NCBI GenBank assembly: GCA_013141455.1
Contig: JABFQW010000092.1
Location: 1-64,000, forward strand
Direction of reading: 5' to 3'
From: Bacteroidales bacterium
Lineage (GTDB): Bacteria; Bacteroidota; Bacteroidia; Bacteroidales; F082
Length of the DNA stretch: 64,000 bases
The position numbers were made by a program, and so were the translations under genes. Shown in pieces: positions 35,425-45,966 of the stretch; within the stretch, counting starts at the first letter, position 1, and every line of letters starts with the position of its first letter. The notes beneath the pieces are model-generated. The model did no database searches, was not told the DNA's origin, and was given only the letters and a program-made list of their open reading frames with translations.

Positions 35425-37785
35425 ATGAAATATTATCTTCTAGTTGCAGTAACTTTAATAGTTGTCATAAATTCAGTAGAGGCAATAGCACAGGGTGTTT
35501 CGTACACGGATGACTGTGAATTCGTGTGGAGTCAAGGTATTCTGGGTGAATCCATTGGTGACAACTCTATGTTCACTGGAGATATTGATAGCGATGGCAT
35601 GAATGAAATGGTGTTAGGTGCTGCAAATTATTGGGGGGATGAATCTTTTTGGTATATACTTAAATATGATCCTCTAAGAGAGACATATATACAGGATTGG
35701 GTTAGTCCAATTTATAGTTATAATAGTAGTAAAATAACGGCAATTGATGTTTTTAATATTGATTCTGACAACGCCCTTGGAATTGCTGTTGGTTTTGATA
35801 ATGGTTTTATTGAAGTACGAGATGGATTAACTAAAAAAGTTGAATTTACACTTCAGTTGCCCGTCAGTTACCCGTCAGTTCCAATCAACCGAATATTATT
35901 TGAGGATATTAACAACGATTCGAAACCGGAACTTTTCTGCTGCAACAAAACCACCACCTTTATCTATAGTTTTCCAAATTTGGAACTCGTAAAGCAATTG
36001 GATTACGGTGGTTTGGATATGCGCTGTGGGAATGTAAATTCAGATTCATTTCGTGAAATAGTTTATTCAGATGGTGATGTAATACGCTTATCTTCTGATA
36101 CATATGATCCATCAGTTGTTTGGAAATTCTTTTGGCCACAAAACTCACATAATGGTTTTGTCCGATTAAGTGATATTGATTCTGACGGCAAAAGCGAAAT
36201 CATTCATGCAATCGACTACAGTTTAAGTGTTTATGACGCTGAATTAATGTCGAGGAAGTTTAAAAAGGAGTTTGAAGAGCAAATTGATGCTGTTTACGTA
36301 GCAGATACTGACAATGATGGGCAAATTGAAATACTTGTTGCTGAGGATAATGCGAACGATATTTGGTGTTTTGATAAGATTGGAACAGAAAAATGGCGAA
36401 TTGGGAGCCTGGGAGATGGGGTCACTGAAATAAATGTTGCTGACACTGATAACGATGGGCAAATTGAATTGTTATGGAGTTCAGGTAGCACCTCCACAGC
36501 GATAGATTATATATATATTTATAGTTTACCCGATCTTACCCAGGAATGGATAAGTCAACGCATTGATCCCCCTTATGTTGCCGTGAAAATAGCTGATACG
36601 GATAATGATGGCAGGGATGAGATAGTTACACTTACCAATGAAAACGAAGGGTATCAGGATGGGGGATTTATAACAATCTTTGATGCTGAAACACATGCAT
36701 TTAAATGGAGAAGTCAACCATCTTTATATCATTTTTATGATCTTGAAATTATGGATATAGATAAAGACAATCAGTCGGAAATTGTAGTTGTTGGGGAATC
36801 AGATCGTGGCTATATACAAATTCTCAATGGTTCAACTTATGAAATTGAAACCGATACTTTTGTAAATAATACGGAAGCATTCACAAGGATAGATATTATC
36901 GATATCGATAATAATGGCACTTTTGAATATATATTGGCTGAAGAATCTATTGTTTATGTACTAAATTCAGAGTTTCACATTTTATTGAAATCAAATGACT
37001 CACATTTCCAGGGGTTTTATGAAGGCGACCTACTCACCGGTAATATTGATGATGATGACAATATTGAGATTATCAATCTTTTCTATGGAAACATTAGTTG
37101 TTTTGACGGAATTACTTACGAAACATGGTCAGTTCCTGAAAGTAATTGGTCAGCTTGCTGTTTGTATGATCTTGATAAAGATGGAATTATGGAACTAATA
37201 GCCTGTGATTATTATGGTAAAGTCGGGTATATCGATTTACAAACCGGGCAATTGGTTCCTTTCAATTTCATGATGAAAAATCAAATAAGTAATATCAGTT
37301 TGGTTGAAATTCCGGGAAAAGTTTCACCACTTCTCACCATGATATCAGACACAAAGTTATACTTCAGCGATATAGAGGGACGAATGTCTGTCCCTCTACC
37401 AGGAGATTATCATGCCAGAGGATTTGAACTATCTGATTACAACCATGATAGCATGCCTGAAATATTTGTGGTGTCAAAAGCTTCAGTTACAGAATTTCAA
37501 AATAGCTGTTATTTGATGGGTGATTCCGAGAGTTTTACTCCAGAAAACCTATGCAATATTTATCCAAATCCATCCCATGACAAAATTACAATCGAAATCA
37601 AACACTCTATCTCCACAATAGACGCTACTGCCGAAATCTACTCAATGATAGGAATCAAATTTGCTTCAATTAATCTGGAAATGAATAAAACCCAGTTGGA
37701 TATCAGCTCACTTAATGCCGGAATATACGTTGTAAGGATCATTTTTGGAAGCAAGCAGTTTATTCAGAAAATTATTAAAAAATAA
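35425..37785 (+). CDS. Secreted FG-GAP/VCBS repeat protein with T9SS type A signal (paralog 1)
   Basis: Protein of 786 residues with a signal peptide (ends AIAQG). The body is a series of FG-GAP/VCBS-like beta-propeller repeats with acidic loops such as DIDSDGMNE, DTDNDGQIE (several times) and DIDKDNQSE, which usually bind calcium. The C-terminal ~80 residues (IYPNPSHDKITIEI to QKIIKK) are a type A T9SS sorting domain. It is followed after 30 nt by a close paralog of nearly the same length. The DNA is visibly more AT-rich than the neighbouring genes. Probably a cell-surface adhesin or binding protein; the ligand is unknown. Confidence 0.85.
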   Translation: MKYYLLVAVTLIVVINSVEAIAQGVSYTDDCEFVWSQGILGESIGDNSMFTGDIDSDGMNEMVLGAANYWGDESFWYILKYDPLRETYIQDWVSPIYSYNSSKITAIDVFNIDSDNALGIAVGFDNGFIEVRDGLTKKVEFTLQLPVSYPSVPINRILFEDINNDSKPELFCCNKTTTFIYSFPNLELVKQLDYGGLDMRCGNVNSDSFREIVYSDGDVIRLSSDTYDPSVVWKFFWPQNSHNGFVRLSDIDSDGKSEIIHAIDYSLSVYDAELMSRKFKKEFEEQIDAVYVADTDNDGQIEILVAEDNANDIWCFDKIGTEKWRIGSLGDGVTEINVADTDNDGQIELLWSSGSTSTAIDYIYIYSLPDLTQEWISQRIDPPYVAVKIADTDNDGRDEIVTLTNENEGYQDGGFITIFDAETHAFKWRSQPSLYHFYDLEIMDIDKDNQSEIVVVGESDRGYIQILNGSTYEIETDTFVNNTEAFTRIDIIDIDNNGTFEYILAEESIVYVLNSEFHILLKSNDSHFQGFYEGDLLTGNIDDDDNIEIINLFYGNISCFDGITYETWSVPESNWSACCLYDLDKDGIMELIACDYYGKVGYIDLQTGQLVPFNFMMKNQISNISLVEIPGKVSPLLTMISDTKLYFSDIEGRMSVPLPGDYHARGFELSDYNHDSMPEIFVVSKASVTEFQNSCYLMGDSESFTPENLCNIYPNPSHDKITIEIKHSISTIDATAEIYSMIGIKFASINLEMNKTQLDISSLNAGIYVVRIIFGSKQFIQKIIKK

Positions 37786-37815
37786 CGTATTGATGCTTAA
37801 AATTATTCAGAAAAC

Positions 37816-40173
37816 ATGAAAAGAGTATTATTACTGGTAGTCTTTATGGTCTTATGGGGACTTATTTCCTTTACCCGGCTCTGGGCACAGTCCAACGATT
37901 GTGAGAATATATGGAGACAAGGAATTATTGGTTCAGATATCGGAGAAAATTCCATGCACTCTGGCGATTTTGATAATGATGGCAACATGGAAATTATTTG
38001 TGCTGCCGGAGGCGTATGGCAATACCATGCATTTTGGTATAAATTGGAATATGTTCCTGAAACACAAAATTATCACCAAATATGGGTGAGTAGATATTAC
38101 GATACTTCAAGTGAAGAAATCACCGTTATTGAAGTGTTTGATGTGGATGGGGATAGCTTGCCTGATATATTGGTTGGTTTTGATGGTGCTACGATTGATG
38201 TTTACAATTCCGCCACCATGAAATTAAAAGACAAAATCAAGTTGCCTGTCACCGATATGGATTACCGTATAACCCGTATGTTATTTACAGATGCTGATAA
38301 TGACGGATCCCAGGAGCTTGTATGCTGTACTAAAAACACCACCTATTTGCTTAACAATATTGGATTTGGTATTAAACGTAAAATTGCTTTCGGAAGTGAC
38401 GATATGCGCTGTGGCAATGTGGATGCTGATTCGCTTGTCGAACTGATTTATTCTGATGGAAGAGTTTTAAGAATTGAACCCGGCGTGCAGGATCCGGTAA
38501 TGTTATGGCAATTTAATACGCCTTCTTTTTACAACAGAAATTGTGTCCTTCTTCAGGATATTGATGATGATGGCAAAGAAGAAATTTTATATTCAAATGG
38601 GTCACTGTATATTTACGATGCAGACATTCAATCGCAAAAATTAAAGATCGAATTGGAATCAGATCAAATACAAGGATTCCATTTGATTGATTTGGCGGAA
38701 AACCATGAAAAACGTATTGTGGTTGGAAGCAATTACGATGATGTTTTTTTCTTCGATTTGAATGGAGTTCAAACTGGTGAGTTACAAAATATTGCAAATG
38801 GGGTATCAGAATTTATAGTAGATGACTTTGATAATGATAGTATTACCGAACTAATGTGGGGCACTGGAAATCTATCAACTGAAAGTGACTATCTATGCAT
38901 TTACGATCTTTCTGCCGGAGAATTTGAATGGATTAGTTCTGCTTTTGAATGGCCATTTTCTGATGTTGAAATCATTGATATTGACAAGGATGGTAAAGTG
39001 GAGATAATTACACTGATGGAAGAAGGAGTGCTAACAGCTTTCGATGCTGAAACACACTTGCGAAAGTGGCAGATAAGCAATATTATTCCGGATCTTTGGG
39101 ATGGAGCCAGAGATTTTGAAATATCCGATATTGATAATGACAATGTTAACGAAATTATTATTGTTTGCGATCAATCTTATGAAGCAAGTATCTGGATTAT
39201 TGATGGCAATACACTTGAGGTTGAATCCCATCATTTATTCAATGAGGACATTTCCCGATTTAATGAATTAAAAATTGCTGATTTGGATAATAATGGTACT
39301 AAAGAAATTATTGCCGGGAACTTTTATGGTGTTTACATTATCAACCCAATTAATTATTCAATACAATGGTACTCTCCAAAGGAGGAAAATGGTAATGATT
39401 CTAGCGACTTATTGATTGGGAACATTGATAATGATGCAAATTCTGAAATTATAAAATTGAATTTTGGACATATAATTTGTTTTGATGGGATTACTCATGA
39501 TACTTTGCATGTGGCCGGAAATCGGTTTTCAGCAATATGCTTCTATGATATTGATAAAAATGGTACCAATGAAATTATAGCTGGTACCTATGATGGAGAT
39601 ATTGGTTATGTGAATGTTACAAACCATAATATTACATGGTTTCCTGCCAAATTTGATGAATCAATTGATGGAATCAGTGTTTTTGATATTCCAGACACTG
39701 AAACATCCGGATTTGCAGTAATGAGCAAAGGAAAACTATATTTTAGTGATAAGTTTGGAAATAAATTCCCACCCGTAACCCTAAGCAATTATTATACTTA
39801 TTTCGGTTTGATAAAGCAGTCAGATTATAACAATGATGGTATAAAGGAAATATTTGTCGTAACCGAAGAAATGATTTCTGAGTATAATGCAGCCTGTTAT
39901 ACAACAATTGGAGAAACTGAACAAGTCAAAACAGAATCATTCTCTATTTATCCAAATCCGGCAGAAAACACAATATATCTTGAGCTCAATATAGATGATG
40001 CAGGAAGTAACGCTTTCGTTGAAATATTTTCCATTTATGGGACCTGTTTATATACACAAAAGATTAATAATTTCAAAACATCCATTGATATTAGTTACCT
40101 CCCAAAAGGAATTTATTTTATTAGGTTGACAGCCAATGGATTACAATCCACAGCTAAGGTTATAAAAAAGTAA
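37816..40173 (+). CDS. Secreted FG-GAP/VCBS repeat protein with T9SS type A signal (paralog 2)
   Basis: Protein of 785 residues, colinear with the preceding gene: both share NDCE(N/F)-W-QGI, MRCGNV(N/D)(A/S)DS, AFDAETH and the late DLDK(D/N)G repeats. Signal peptide ends LWAQS. FG-GAP-like loops include DFDNDGNME, DVDGDSLPD, DADNDGSQE, DIDDDGKEE. The C-terminus (IYPNPAENTIYLEL to AKVIKK) is a type A T9SS domain. The pair arose by tandem duplication and has since diverged. AT-rich like its paralog. Confidence 0.85.
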   Translation: MKRVLLLVVFMVLWGLISFTRLWAQSNDCENIWRQGIIGSDIGENSMHSGDFDNDGNMEIICAAGGVWQYHAFWYKLEYVPETQNYHQIWVSRYYDTSSEEITVIEVFDVDGDSLPDILVGFDGATIDVYNSATMKLKDKIKLPVTDMDYRITRMLFTDADNDGSQELVCCTKNTTYLLNNIGFGIKRKIAFGSDDMRCGNVDADSLVELIYSDGRVLRIEPGVQDPVMLWQFNTPSFYNRNCVLLQDIDDDGKEEILYSNGSLYIYDADIQSQKLKIELESDQIQGFHLIDLAENHEKRIVVGSNYDDVFFFDLNGVQTGELQNIANGVSEFIVDDFDNDSITELMWGTGNLSTESDYLCIYDLSAGEFEWISSAFEWPFSDVEIIDIDKDGKVEIITLMEEGVLTAFDAETHLRKWQISNIIPDLWDGARDFEISDIDNDNVNEIIIVCDQSYEASIWIIDGNTLEVESHHLFNEDISRFNELKIADLDNNGTKEIIAGNFYGVYIINPINYSIQWYSPKEENGNDSSDLLIGNIDNDANSEIIKLNFGHIICFDGITHDTLHVAGNRFSAICFYDIDKNGTNEIIAGTYDGDIGYVNVTNHNITWFPAKFDESIDGISVFDIPDTETSGFAVMSKGKLYFSDKFGNKFPPVTLSNYYTYFGLIKQSDYNNDGIKEIFVVTEEMISEYNAACYTTIGETEQVKTESFSIYPNPAENTIYLELNIDDAGSNAFVEIFSIYGTCLYTQKINNFKTSIDISYLPKGIYFIRLTANGLQSTAKVIKK

Positions 40174-40344
40174 TTATACTATCACTACTATCTGAAACTT
40201 TATTAAATGATAGTGCCTGAGTAACTCAAAATTTTGTAGTTGACTAAAACTCACTTCAATGATGAAATTACACAGGCCTAACAAAAACAATAAAAGCCGA
40301 TACTCCGTCAGGTAAGTGACACGCAAATTACAATCTCACCTTGC

Positions 40345-41385
40345 TTACACTACCTGAATTAAAACATCAGAAAGGGCTGTCAGATAACCAATTGGCTCAG
40401 ATTCAATCTCGTAATCTTTTAGTAATTTTTCAACTTCATCAATGGATGTTGCTTCAACAGCGATGAGTAAACCACCGCTGGTTTGCGGATCACACAAGAT
40501 GGTTTTATAATTTTCCTCTTTTAACTTTACCTTGTGTTTATAACTTTCCCAATTGCGTAATGTGCCGCCGGGAATACAATTTTGAGCAATATATTCTTCC
40601 AAACCGGCAAAACAGGGAATCTTATCATAACTGATGATTGCCGTGAGCCTGCTCCCTTCGCACATTTCAGACAGATGGCCAATTAAACCAAAACCGGTTA
40701 CATCAGTCATGGCCGTAATACCCTTAATTTTTGCAAATTCCTGACCGATCACGTTTAATTCCGACATCGATGCAGTGGCAATATTGGCATGTTCAGGCTT
40801 TAGTTTCCCTTGTTTTTGTGCCGTGGTAAAAATGCCAACCCCAAGTGGTTTTGTCAGATAAAGATGGCAGCCTTCGGTAGCTGTGTCGTTTCGTTTTAAT
40901 TGCTCAATGGCAACCTGACCCGTAACTGCCAGGCCAAAAATTGGTTCAGGGCTATCGATACTGTGACCACCGGCCAGTATGATTCCTGCATCTTTACAGG
41001 CTTGCCTTCCGCCATCGACAACCAATTGCGCTATCTCAGGCGAAAGTTTGTTCACCGGCCATCCTAAGATGGCAATGGCCAGTAATGGCTTCCCACCCAT
41101 GGCGTAAACATCGCTTATGGCATTGGTTGCGGCTATGCGTCCAAAAGTAAAAGGATCATCAACGATAGGCATAAAAAAATCGGTGGTGCTGATGATGGCC
41201 AATCCATTGCCCATATCATACACGGCAGCATCATCAAGACTCGCGTTTCCTACAAGTAGATTATGATCGTTAACCGGCTCGATATTACTCTGCAAAATAG
41301 TGCTCAAAACTTTTGGTGAAATCTTGCAGCCACAACCGGCGCCATGGCTATATTGGGTCAATTTTATTTCGTTCGTGTTGTTCAT
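40345..41385 (-). CDS. selD: Selenide, water dikinase
   Basis: SelD, 346 residues, makes selenophosphate from selenide and ATP. I chose the ATG at 41385 because it places [12 protein letters not shown] at Cys18-Gly-Cys20-Lys21, almost the same offset as E. coli SelD (Cys17, Lys20); a start at 41442 would add 19 residues. The active site uses Cys, not selenocysteine. [20 protein letters not shown] and [11 protein letters not shown] are typical. It overlaps the end of mnmH by 38 nt on the same strand, so selenophosphate is probably used for 2-selenouridine in tRNA. Confidence 0.95.
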   Translation of the reverse strand: MNNTNEIKLTQYSHGAGCGCKISPKVLSTILQSNIEPVNDHNLLVGNASLDDAAVYDMGNGLAIISTTDFFMPIVDDPFTFGRIAATNAISDVYAMGGKPLLAIAILGWPVNKLSPEIAQLVVDGGRQACKDAGIILAGGHSIDSPEPIFGLAVTGQVAIEQLKRNDTATEGCHLYLTKPLGVGIFTTAQKQGKLKPEHANIATASMSELNVIGQEFAKIKGITAMTDVTGFGLIGHLSEMCEGSRLTAIISYDKIPCFAGLEEYIAQNCIPGGTLRNWESYKHKVKLKEENYKTILCDPQTSGGLLIAVEATSIDEVEKLLKDYEIESEPIGYLTALSDVLIQVV

Positions 41386-42394
41386 ATAATTGAATGATTG
41401 ATTGTGCATTACCGATTGGATCGGTATTTTTTTTGGAAACAATAATAACGTTATCCGGTTCGCGGAATTGAATCCCTTTCAGATATGTTTTATCGTAATA
41501 ACTCAGTGCCAGCAAGGCTATCTCGTAATACTTTTTTTCGTGTAAAAACTGAATGGCGTTGGTTGTGTTTAATCCGCCCAAACGTTTTGATAACCGTCCG
41601 ATAGCCGATGCCAGCATTAACGTATTCGTATTGGCATATTCGGTAACCAAATGTTTTGCCCTTTCCTCCCTTGGAATATCGAGAAAATAAACTGTGCCCG
41701 AGCGCATCTGATTAAACAGGTTCATGGGAATATTCACACCACCGATATTATGGCTCTCATCTTCGAGCCATATAGGCCTGGAATAATCCAGTTTTCGCCA
41801 GGCATCGAACAGCTTATTTTCGAACTGTTCGACAGTAGGTTGCTTCTCGTTTTCCAGTTCTCCAAATGTCGATCCTTTGTGCTTTGCCAGTTCTTCAAGG
41901 TCGATTGTCTGAAAACCGGCATTTTGCATTTGTTTGAGAATATGGGTTTTCCCACTTCCGGTATAACCTCCTATTATTCTCAATTGAAACGGGGTATCGA
42001 AAGTGTGTATCACATGGTTCCGATAAGCTTTATAACCACCGGTAATTACGAAAACATCGGTAAAACCGTTGTCGCACAAATGCTTTGCAAACGAACGACT
42101 TCGCATACCACCGCGCCAGCAATGGATGGCAACTCTGCCATCAGAAGCCACTTTTTTCGATTGATCAATAAAATCATTGAGTTTGGGATTAACATAGTGA
42201 TATCCCAATTCAATGGCTTTCTCTTTTGATTTCTGCACATAAACCGTTCCCACATGTGCCCGTTCGGTATCCGTGAAAAGCGGAATGTTCGCTGCACCCG
42301 GAATGTGTCCTTTCGCATATTCACCTGGTGACCTCACATCAATCAAAGGCATTTCGGTCGCCAAAAACTCTGCTATTTCTATTTCCCTGATCAT
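41348..42394 (-). CDS. mnmH: tRNA 2-selenouridine synthase
   Basis: MnmH (SelU), 348 residues, replaces sulfur by selenium in 2-thiouridine at the wobble position of tRNAs through a geranylated intermediate. The N-terminal rhodanese domain has [10 protein letters not shown] and the catalytic Cys92 in HCWRGGMRS; the C-terminal P-loop domain has GGYTGSGKT (142-150) and [10 protein letters not shown]. The stop lies inside selD. The start overlaps the stop of a 50-codon upstream ORF (ATGA), suggesting translational coupling. Confidence 0.95.
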   Translation of the reverse strand: MIREIEIAEFLATEMPLIDVRSPGEYAKGHIPGAANIPLFTDTERAHVGTVYVQKSKEKAIELGYHYVNPKLNDFIDQSKKVASDGRVAIHCWRGGMRSRSFAKHLCDNGFTDVFVITGGYKAYRNHVIHTFDTPFQLRIIGGYTGSGKTHILKQMQNAGFQTIDLEELAKHKGSTFGELENEKQPTVEQFENKLFDAWRKLDYSRPIWLEDESHNIGGVNIPMNLFNQMRSGTVYFLDIPREERAKHLVTEYANTNTLMLASAIGRLSKRLGGLNTTNAIQFLHEKKYYEIALLALSYYDKTYLKGIQFREPDNVIIVSKKNTDPIGNAQSIIQLYEQHERNKIDPI

Positions 42395-42543
42395 TGAAGC
42401 GAAAATATGTCATTTTTTGCTTCATTGAACAAAGCCGGGTTAACACGTCCATGCGTTTCTCCAAACATTTTGATAAAACAACCGAAGTGGTAGTAATCAG
42501 CAACGACCTGTTTGCCTAACGGAAGCTTCACACCTGATGACAT
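42391..42543 (-). CDS. Small ORF (50 aa) translationally coupled to mnmH, unknown
   Basis: An ATG at 42543 opens a 50-codon frame ending TGA at 42391-42393, which overlaps the mnmH ATG as ATGA. The predicted peptide contains PLGKQVVADYYHFGCF and MFGETHGRVNP, with no membrane helix. No family is recognised; a faint likeness to the start of S-adenosylmethionine decarboxylases (GKQVVADYY) is too short to use. The exact stop-start overlap is the main argument that it is translated. Confidence 0.45.
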   Translation of the reverse strand: MSSGVKLPLGKQVVADYYHFGCFIKMFGETHGRVNPALFNEAKNDIFSLQ

Positions 42544-42653
42544 TTAATTCCCGATAAGGTTTAGGAATAGCCTCTGGGGTATCGATAGATCAAAGTGTTA
42601 AACAAAGAAAATGTATTAGTCCGGTTGATCTCTGTCAATTCGGCGGATATATT

Positions 42654-42661
42654 TACTTTTG
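42654..42661 (+). promoter_or_regulatory. -7 element (TACTTTTG) for mrdA
   Basis: TACTTTTG fits TAnnTTTG and is 21 nt before the ATG at 42683. It argues against a TTG start at 42659 inside the element. The TTG at 42625-42627 is 26 nt upstream, too far for a standard -33. Confidence 0.45.
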
Positions 42662-42682
42662 CATCTGGAAAAGGAAGCCGGA

Positions 42683-44515
42683 ATGAAGAAGAACCTCTAC
42701 GCTACACGACAAAACATTATTATTTTCATATTCATGGCGGTAGCGGTTTTGTTCGTTGGCAAACTATTCTATCTTCAGATCATCAACACGTCGTATAAAC
42801 TGTCGTCGCAGAATAATGTTTTGCGATATATGACGCAGTTTCCGGCCCGTGGAAAGATGTTCGACCGCAATGGTAAAGTTTTGGTTTACAACGAATCGGC
42901 TTATGATATGATGGTGACGCCGAAATTGGTGAAACAGATGGATACGCTTGAGTTTTGCCGGTTGTTGAAGATTGACCGACATAATTTTTTAGCCAGATTT
43001 AAAAAAGCCAGTGCACATTCGCGTCACCGGGCTTCAATTTTTTTAGAACAGGTTTCGAAGGAAGATTATGCCTACATCGCCGAGAAACTTTATCATTTCC
43101 CCGGCTTCTATTTTCAGGCCCGTACACTCCGGAAATACCCCTCGCCAATTGCCGCGCATATATTGGGTGATGTTGGCGAAGTAAACCAAAAAAACATCGA
43201 TGATAACCATTACTATAAAAGTGGCGATTATATCGGAAAATCGGGCATGGAGCGTCATTACGAAGAAGCTGTTCGTGGCAAAAAAGGGTTGAAGATCGTG
43301 ATGGTTGACGTGTATAACCGCGCCAAAGGCAGTTTCGAAAATGGTCGGTACGATACGCTACCTGTAGCGGGTAAAGACCTTGTGCTTGGATTGGATGCCA
43401 TGTTGCAACAATATGGTGAGGAGCTGATGCGTGGCAAAACCGGCAGCGTGGTCGCCATTGACCCAACATCGGGCGAAATACTTGCCCTTGTGACGAGTCC
43501 CGGTTACGACCCGAACCTGTTGGTTGGACGGGTTCGCGGAGCCAATTACAACAAACTGCTCGAACAGCCCGAAAAACCTTTGATAAACAGGGCAATTAGC
43601 GGAACTTATCCGCCAGGTTCAACTTTTAAACTTGTAAATGCCTTGGTGGCCTTGCATACCGGAGCCATCACACCATCCACGCAGTTTAGCTGTCAGGGCA
43701 AATCGTCATCACCCATCAAATGTACACATAGTCACCAATCACCCCTGCCACTTGCCCCGGCTATTGAAAACTCTTGTAATTCCTATTTCTGGAACACCTT
43801 CCGTAATATCCTTTACAACCATAAGTATCATGATCTGAAAGATGCTTATGAAGACTGGCAAAATCTTATGTTCAGTTTCGGATTTGGGAAACCATTCGAT
43901 ACTGATATCCCTTTCGAACTACCTGGAAATGTTCCGACGCGTGCCTATTTCGATAAAGTGTATCAGGGAAGCTGGAATGCGATGACTGTTCGCTCACTCG
44001 CGATCGGCCAGGGCGAAATATTACTGACACCACTCCAACTCGCAAACGAGGTAGCCATTATCGGCAACAAAGGTTTTTATTATCCACCGCATCTGATTCG
44101 GAAAATCGGAGATGGCGACAGCATCGATCCGTCATACACAACAAAACGATATACAGGTATTGATGCCCGGCATTTTGATGTTGTGAAAAACGCCATGCGT
44201 GACGTGTTTGAAGGCGCCCACGGAACGGCACGTTACAACAAAATTGAAGGTATTGATGCCGGTGGAAAAACAGGGACAGTACAGAATCCGCATGGCGAAG
44301 ATCATTCATTGTTTATTGCTTTTGCGCCTTTCGATAATCCGAAAATAGCGATCTCAGTAGTCGTTGAAAATGCAGGTTACGGCTCGCAATGGGCTGCCCC
44401 GATTGCTACACTCATGATCGAAAAATATCTGACAGGAGATGTTAAGAGGAAAGAGCTTGAGGAAAAAATACTGACAAAAAACTTTAACGAAGAGGCCAAT
44501 GCGGAACAACAATAG
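42683..44515 (+). CDS. mrdA: Penicillin-binding protein 2 (elongasome transpeptidase)
   Basis: Class B PBP, 610 residues from ATG 42683. One N-terminal membrane helix (IIFIFMAVAVLFVGKLFYL), a dimerisation domain (FPARGKMFDRNGKVLVYN) and the transpeptidase domain with the SxxK serine at ~313 (PPGSTFKLVN), SxN as SCNSYFW and KTGT as GGKTGTVQNP. It cross-links peptidoglycan during side-wall growth. It overlaps rodA by 17 nt; mreBCD are not in the window. Confidence 0.95.
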   Translation: MKKNLYATRQNIIIFIFMAVAVLFVGKLFYLQIINTSYKLSSQNNVLRYMTQFPARGKMFDRNGKVLVYNESAYDMMVTPKLVKQMDTLEFCRLLKIDRHNFLARFKKASAHSRHRASIFLEQVSKEDYAYIAEKLYHFPGFYFQARTLRKYPSPIAAHILGDVGEVNQKNIDDNHYYKSGDYIGKSGMERHYEEAVRGKKGLKIVMVDVYNRAKGSFENGRYDTLPVAGKDLVLGLDAMLQQYGEELMRGKTGSVVAIDPTSGEILALVTSPGYDPNLLVGRVRGANYNKLLEQPEKPLINRAISGTYPPGSTFKLVNALVALHTGAITPSTQFSCQGKSSSPIKCTHSHQSPLPLAPAIENSCNSYFWNTFRNILYNHKYHDLKDAYEDWQNLMFSFGFGKPFDTDIPFELPGNVPTRAYFDKVYQGSWNAMTVRSLAIGQGEILLTPLQLANEVAIIGNKGFYYPPHLIRKIGDGDSIDPSYTTKRYTGIDARHFDVVKNAMRDVFEGAHGTARYNKIEGIDAGGKTGTVQNPHGEDHSLFIAFAPFDNPKIAISVVVENAGYGSQWAAPIATLMIEKYLTGDVKRKELEEKILTKNFNEEANAEQQ

Positions 44516-45758
44516 CCTTCTGGCGAATCTCGATTGGGCGACGGTGCTGATCTTTCTCGCGCTAACTTTCATGGGTTGGGTGAGTATTTATTCGGCCGTT
44601 TACGATGAAGAATACAGCAGCATCTTCGATATGTCGCAACGCTATGGCAAACAAATGATCTGGATTATTTTGGCTATTGTGCTCGGTTTCATTGTGATGC
44701 TCACCGATGCCAAATTCTTTTCGGCCTTTGCTTTCCCGATATATTTCTTAATTCTTATTGTGCTGGTTGGTGTTCTGCTGTTCGGGATCACCATTGCCGG
44801 TTCAAAATCGTGGTTTCAGATAGGAGGCTTTGCCCTGCAACCCAGCGAATTTGCAAAATTCGGTACTGCATTGGCACTGGCCGCTTACCTCGGGAGGTTA
44901 AATGCCGATCTGAGCCAATTAAAGACAAAGCTTGTTGCCATCGGGATCATCGTTTTACCGGCTTTGCTTATTCTGGCACAATATGATACAGGTTCAGCCA
45001 TTGTTTTCAGCGTTTTCGTTCTTGTTTTGTACCGCGAAGGTATGTCGGGGGCTATCATGGTTATCGCCCTGATTGCTGCCATACTTTTTATCGCAACCAT
45101 CTACACCGAACAGATGTATGTGTTGATTGGTTTGTTGGTTTTGTTTGGTGTTTCGCTGATGTTTATCAAACGACATATCATCAATATCATGAAGTTGATT
45201 GGCTTGTTTTTGATCGCGGCTACCTTTGTTTTGAGTGTTGATTATGTTTTTCATCATGTGCTTGAACCACACCAAACCTCACGTATCAACGTGTTGCTTG
45301 GACTTCAGACTGACCTGAAAGGTGCGGGCTATAACGTGAACCAGTCGAAAATCGCTATCGGTTCAGGTGGTTTTTTTGGTAAAGGTTTCCTGAATGGTAC
45401 ACAGACAAAATATAATTTCGTACCTGAACAAAGCACCGATTTTATATTTTGTACAGTCGGCGAAGAATATGGCTTTGCCGGTTCGTTGATCGTGATAGGG
45501 CTTTATCTTACCCTGCTCATTCGAATCGTTACCATGGCCGAGCGACAACGAAGCGTTTTCAGCCGGGTTTATGGCTATGGTGTGGCTTCCATCCTGTTTT
45601 TTCACTTCGCCATCAATATCGGGATGACCATCGGCCTCGTTCCTGTCATTGGAATACCTTTACCTTTTTTCAGTTATGGTGGTTCCAGTCTGTGGGCATT
45701 CACCATTATGCTTTTCGTTTTTCTGCGTCTCGATGCTTACAGGTTGAATACCTTATAA
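44499..45758 (+). CDS. rodA: Peptidoglycan polymerase RodA (SEDS family)
   Basis: Polytopic SEDS protein of 419 residues with ten or so helices. GSKSWFQIGGFALQPSEFAKF, the conserved Asp in QYDTGSA, AIGSGGFFGKGFLNGTQT, PEQSTDFIFCTVGEEYGF and the closing PFFSYGGSS are diagnostic. It polymerises glycan strands and works with PBP2, whose gene overlaps its start. A long frame in another phase near the C-terminus is a shadow. Confidence 0.95.
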   Translation: MRNNNSLLANLDWATVLIFLALTFMGWVSIYSAVYDEEYSSIFDMSQRYGKQMIWIILAIVLGFIVMLTDAKFFSAFAFPIYFLILIVLVGVLLFGITIAGSKSWFQIGGFALQPSEFAKFGTALALAAYLGRLNADLSQLKTKLVAIGIIVLPALLILAQYDTGSAIVFSVFVLVLYREGMSGAIMVIALIAAILFIATIYTEQMYVLIGLLVLFGVSLMFIKRHIINIMKLIGLFLIAATFVLSVDYVFHHVLEPHQTSRINVLLGLQTDLKGAGYNVNQSKIAIGSGGFFGKGFLNGTQTKYNFVPEQSTDFIFCTVGEEYGFAGSLIVIGLYLTLLIRIVTMAERQRSVFSRVYGYGVASILFFHFAINIGMTIGLVPVIGIPLPFFSYGGSSLWAFTIMLFVFLRLDAYRLNTL

Positions 45759-45966
45759 AAAAATGACCCTTCATTTCTGGCAGACCTTTCATTTTTGGTT
45801 TGATTTGGATTCGTTATCTGCTGACAAAAGGCTTTTCGTGGCGCCGGGATGCAACAGATTTGAGATTCAGGGAAGTAGATATTTGTTCCAATTATACAAT
45901 ACTTTTTCACTGTCTTTTTCAAACAAATAATATTAGCTATATTGCACCATCAAAACACCTGAAACT

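Noticed and set aside
42999-43595. 198-codon minus-strand frame across mrdA
   Set aside because: It is antisense to the PBP2 coding sequence, which has all transpeptidase motifs; the frame is basic and Cys-rich, as shadows are.
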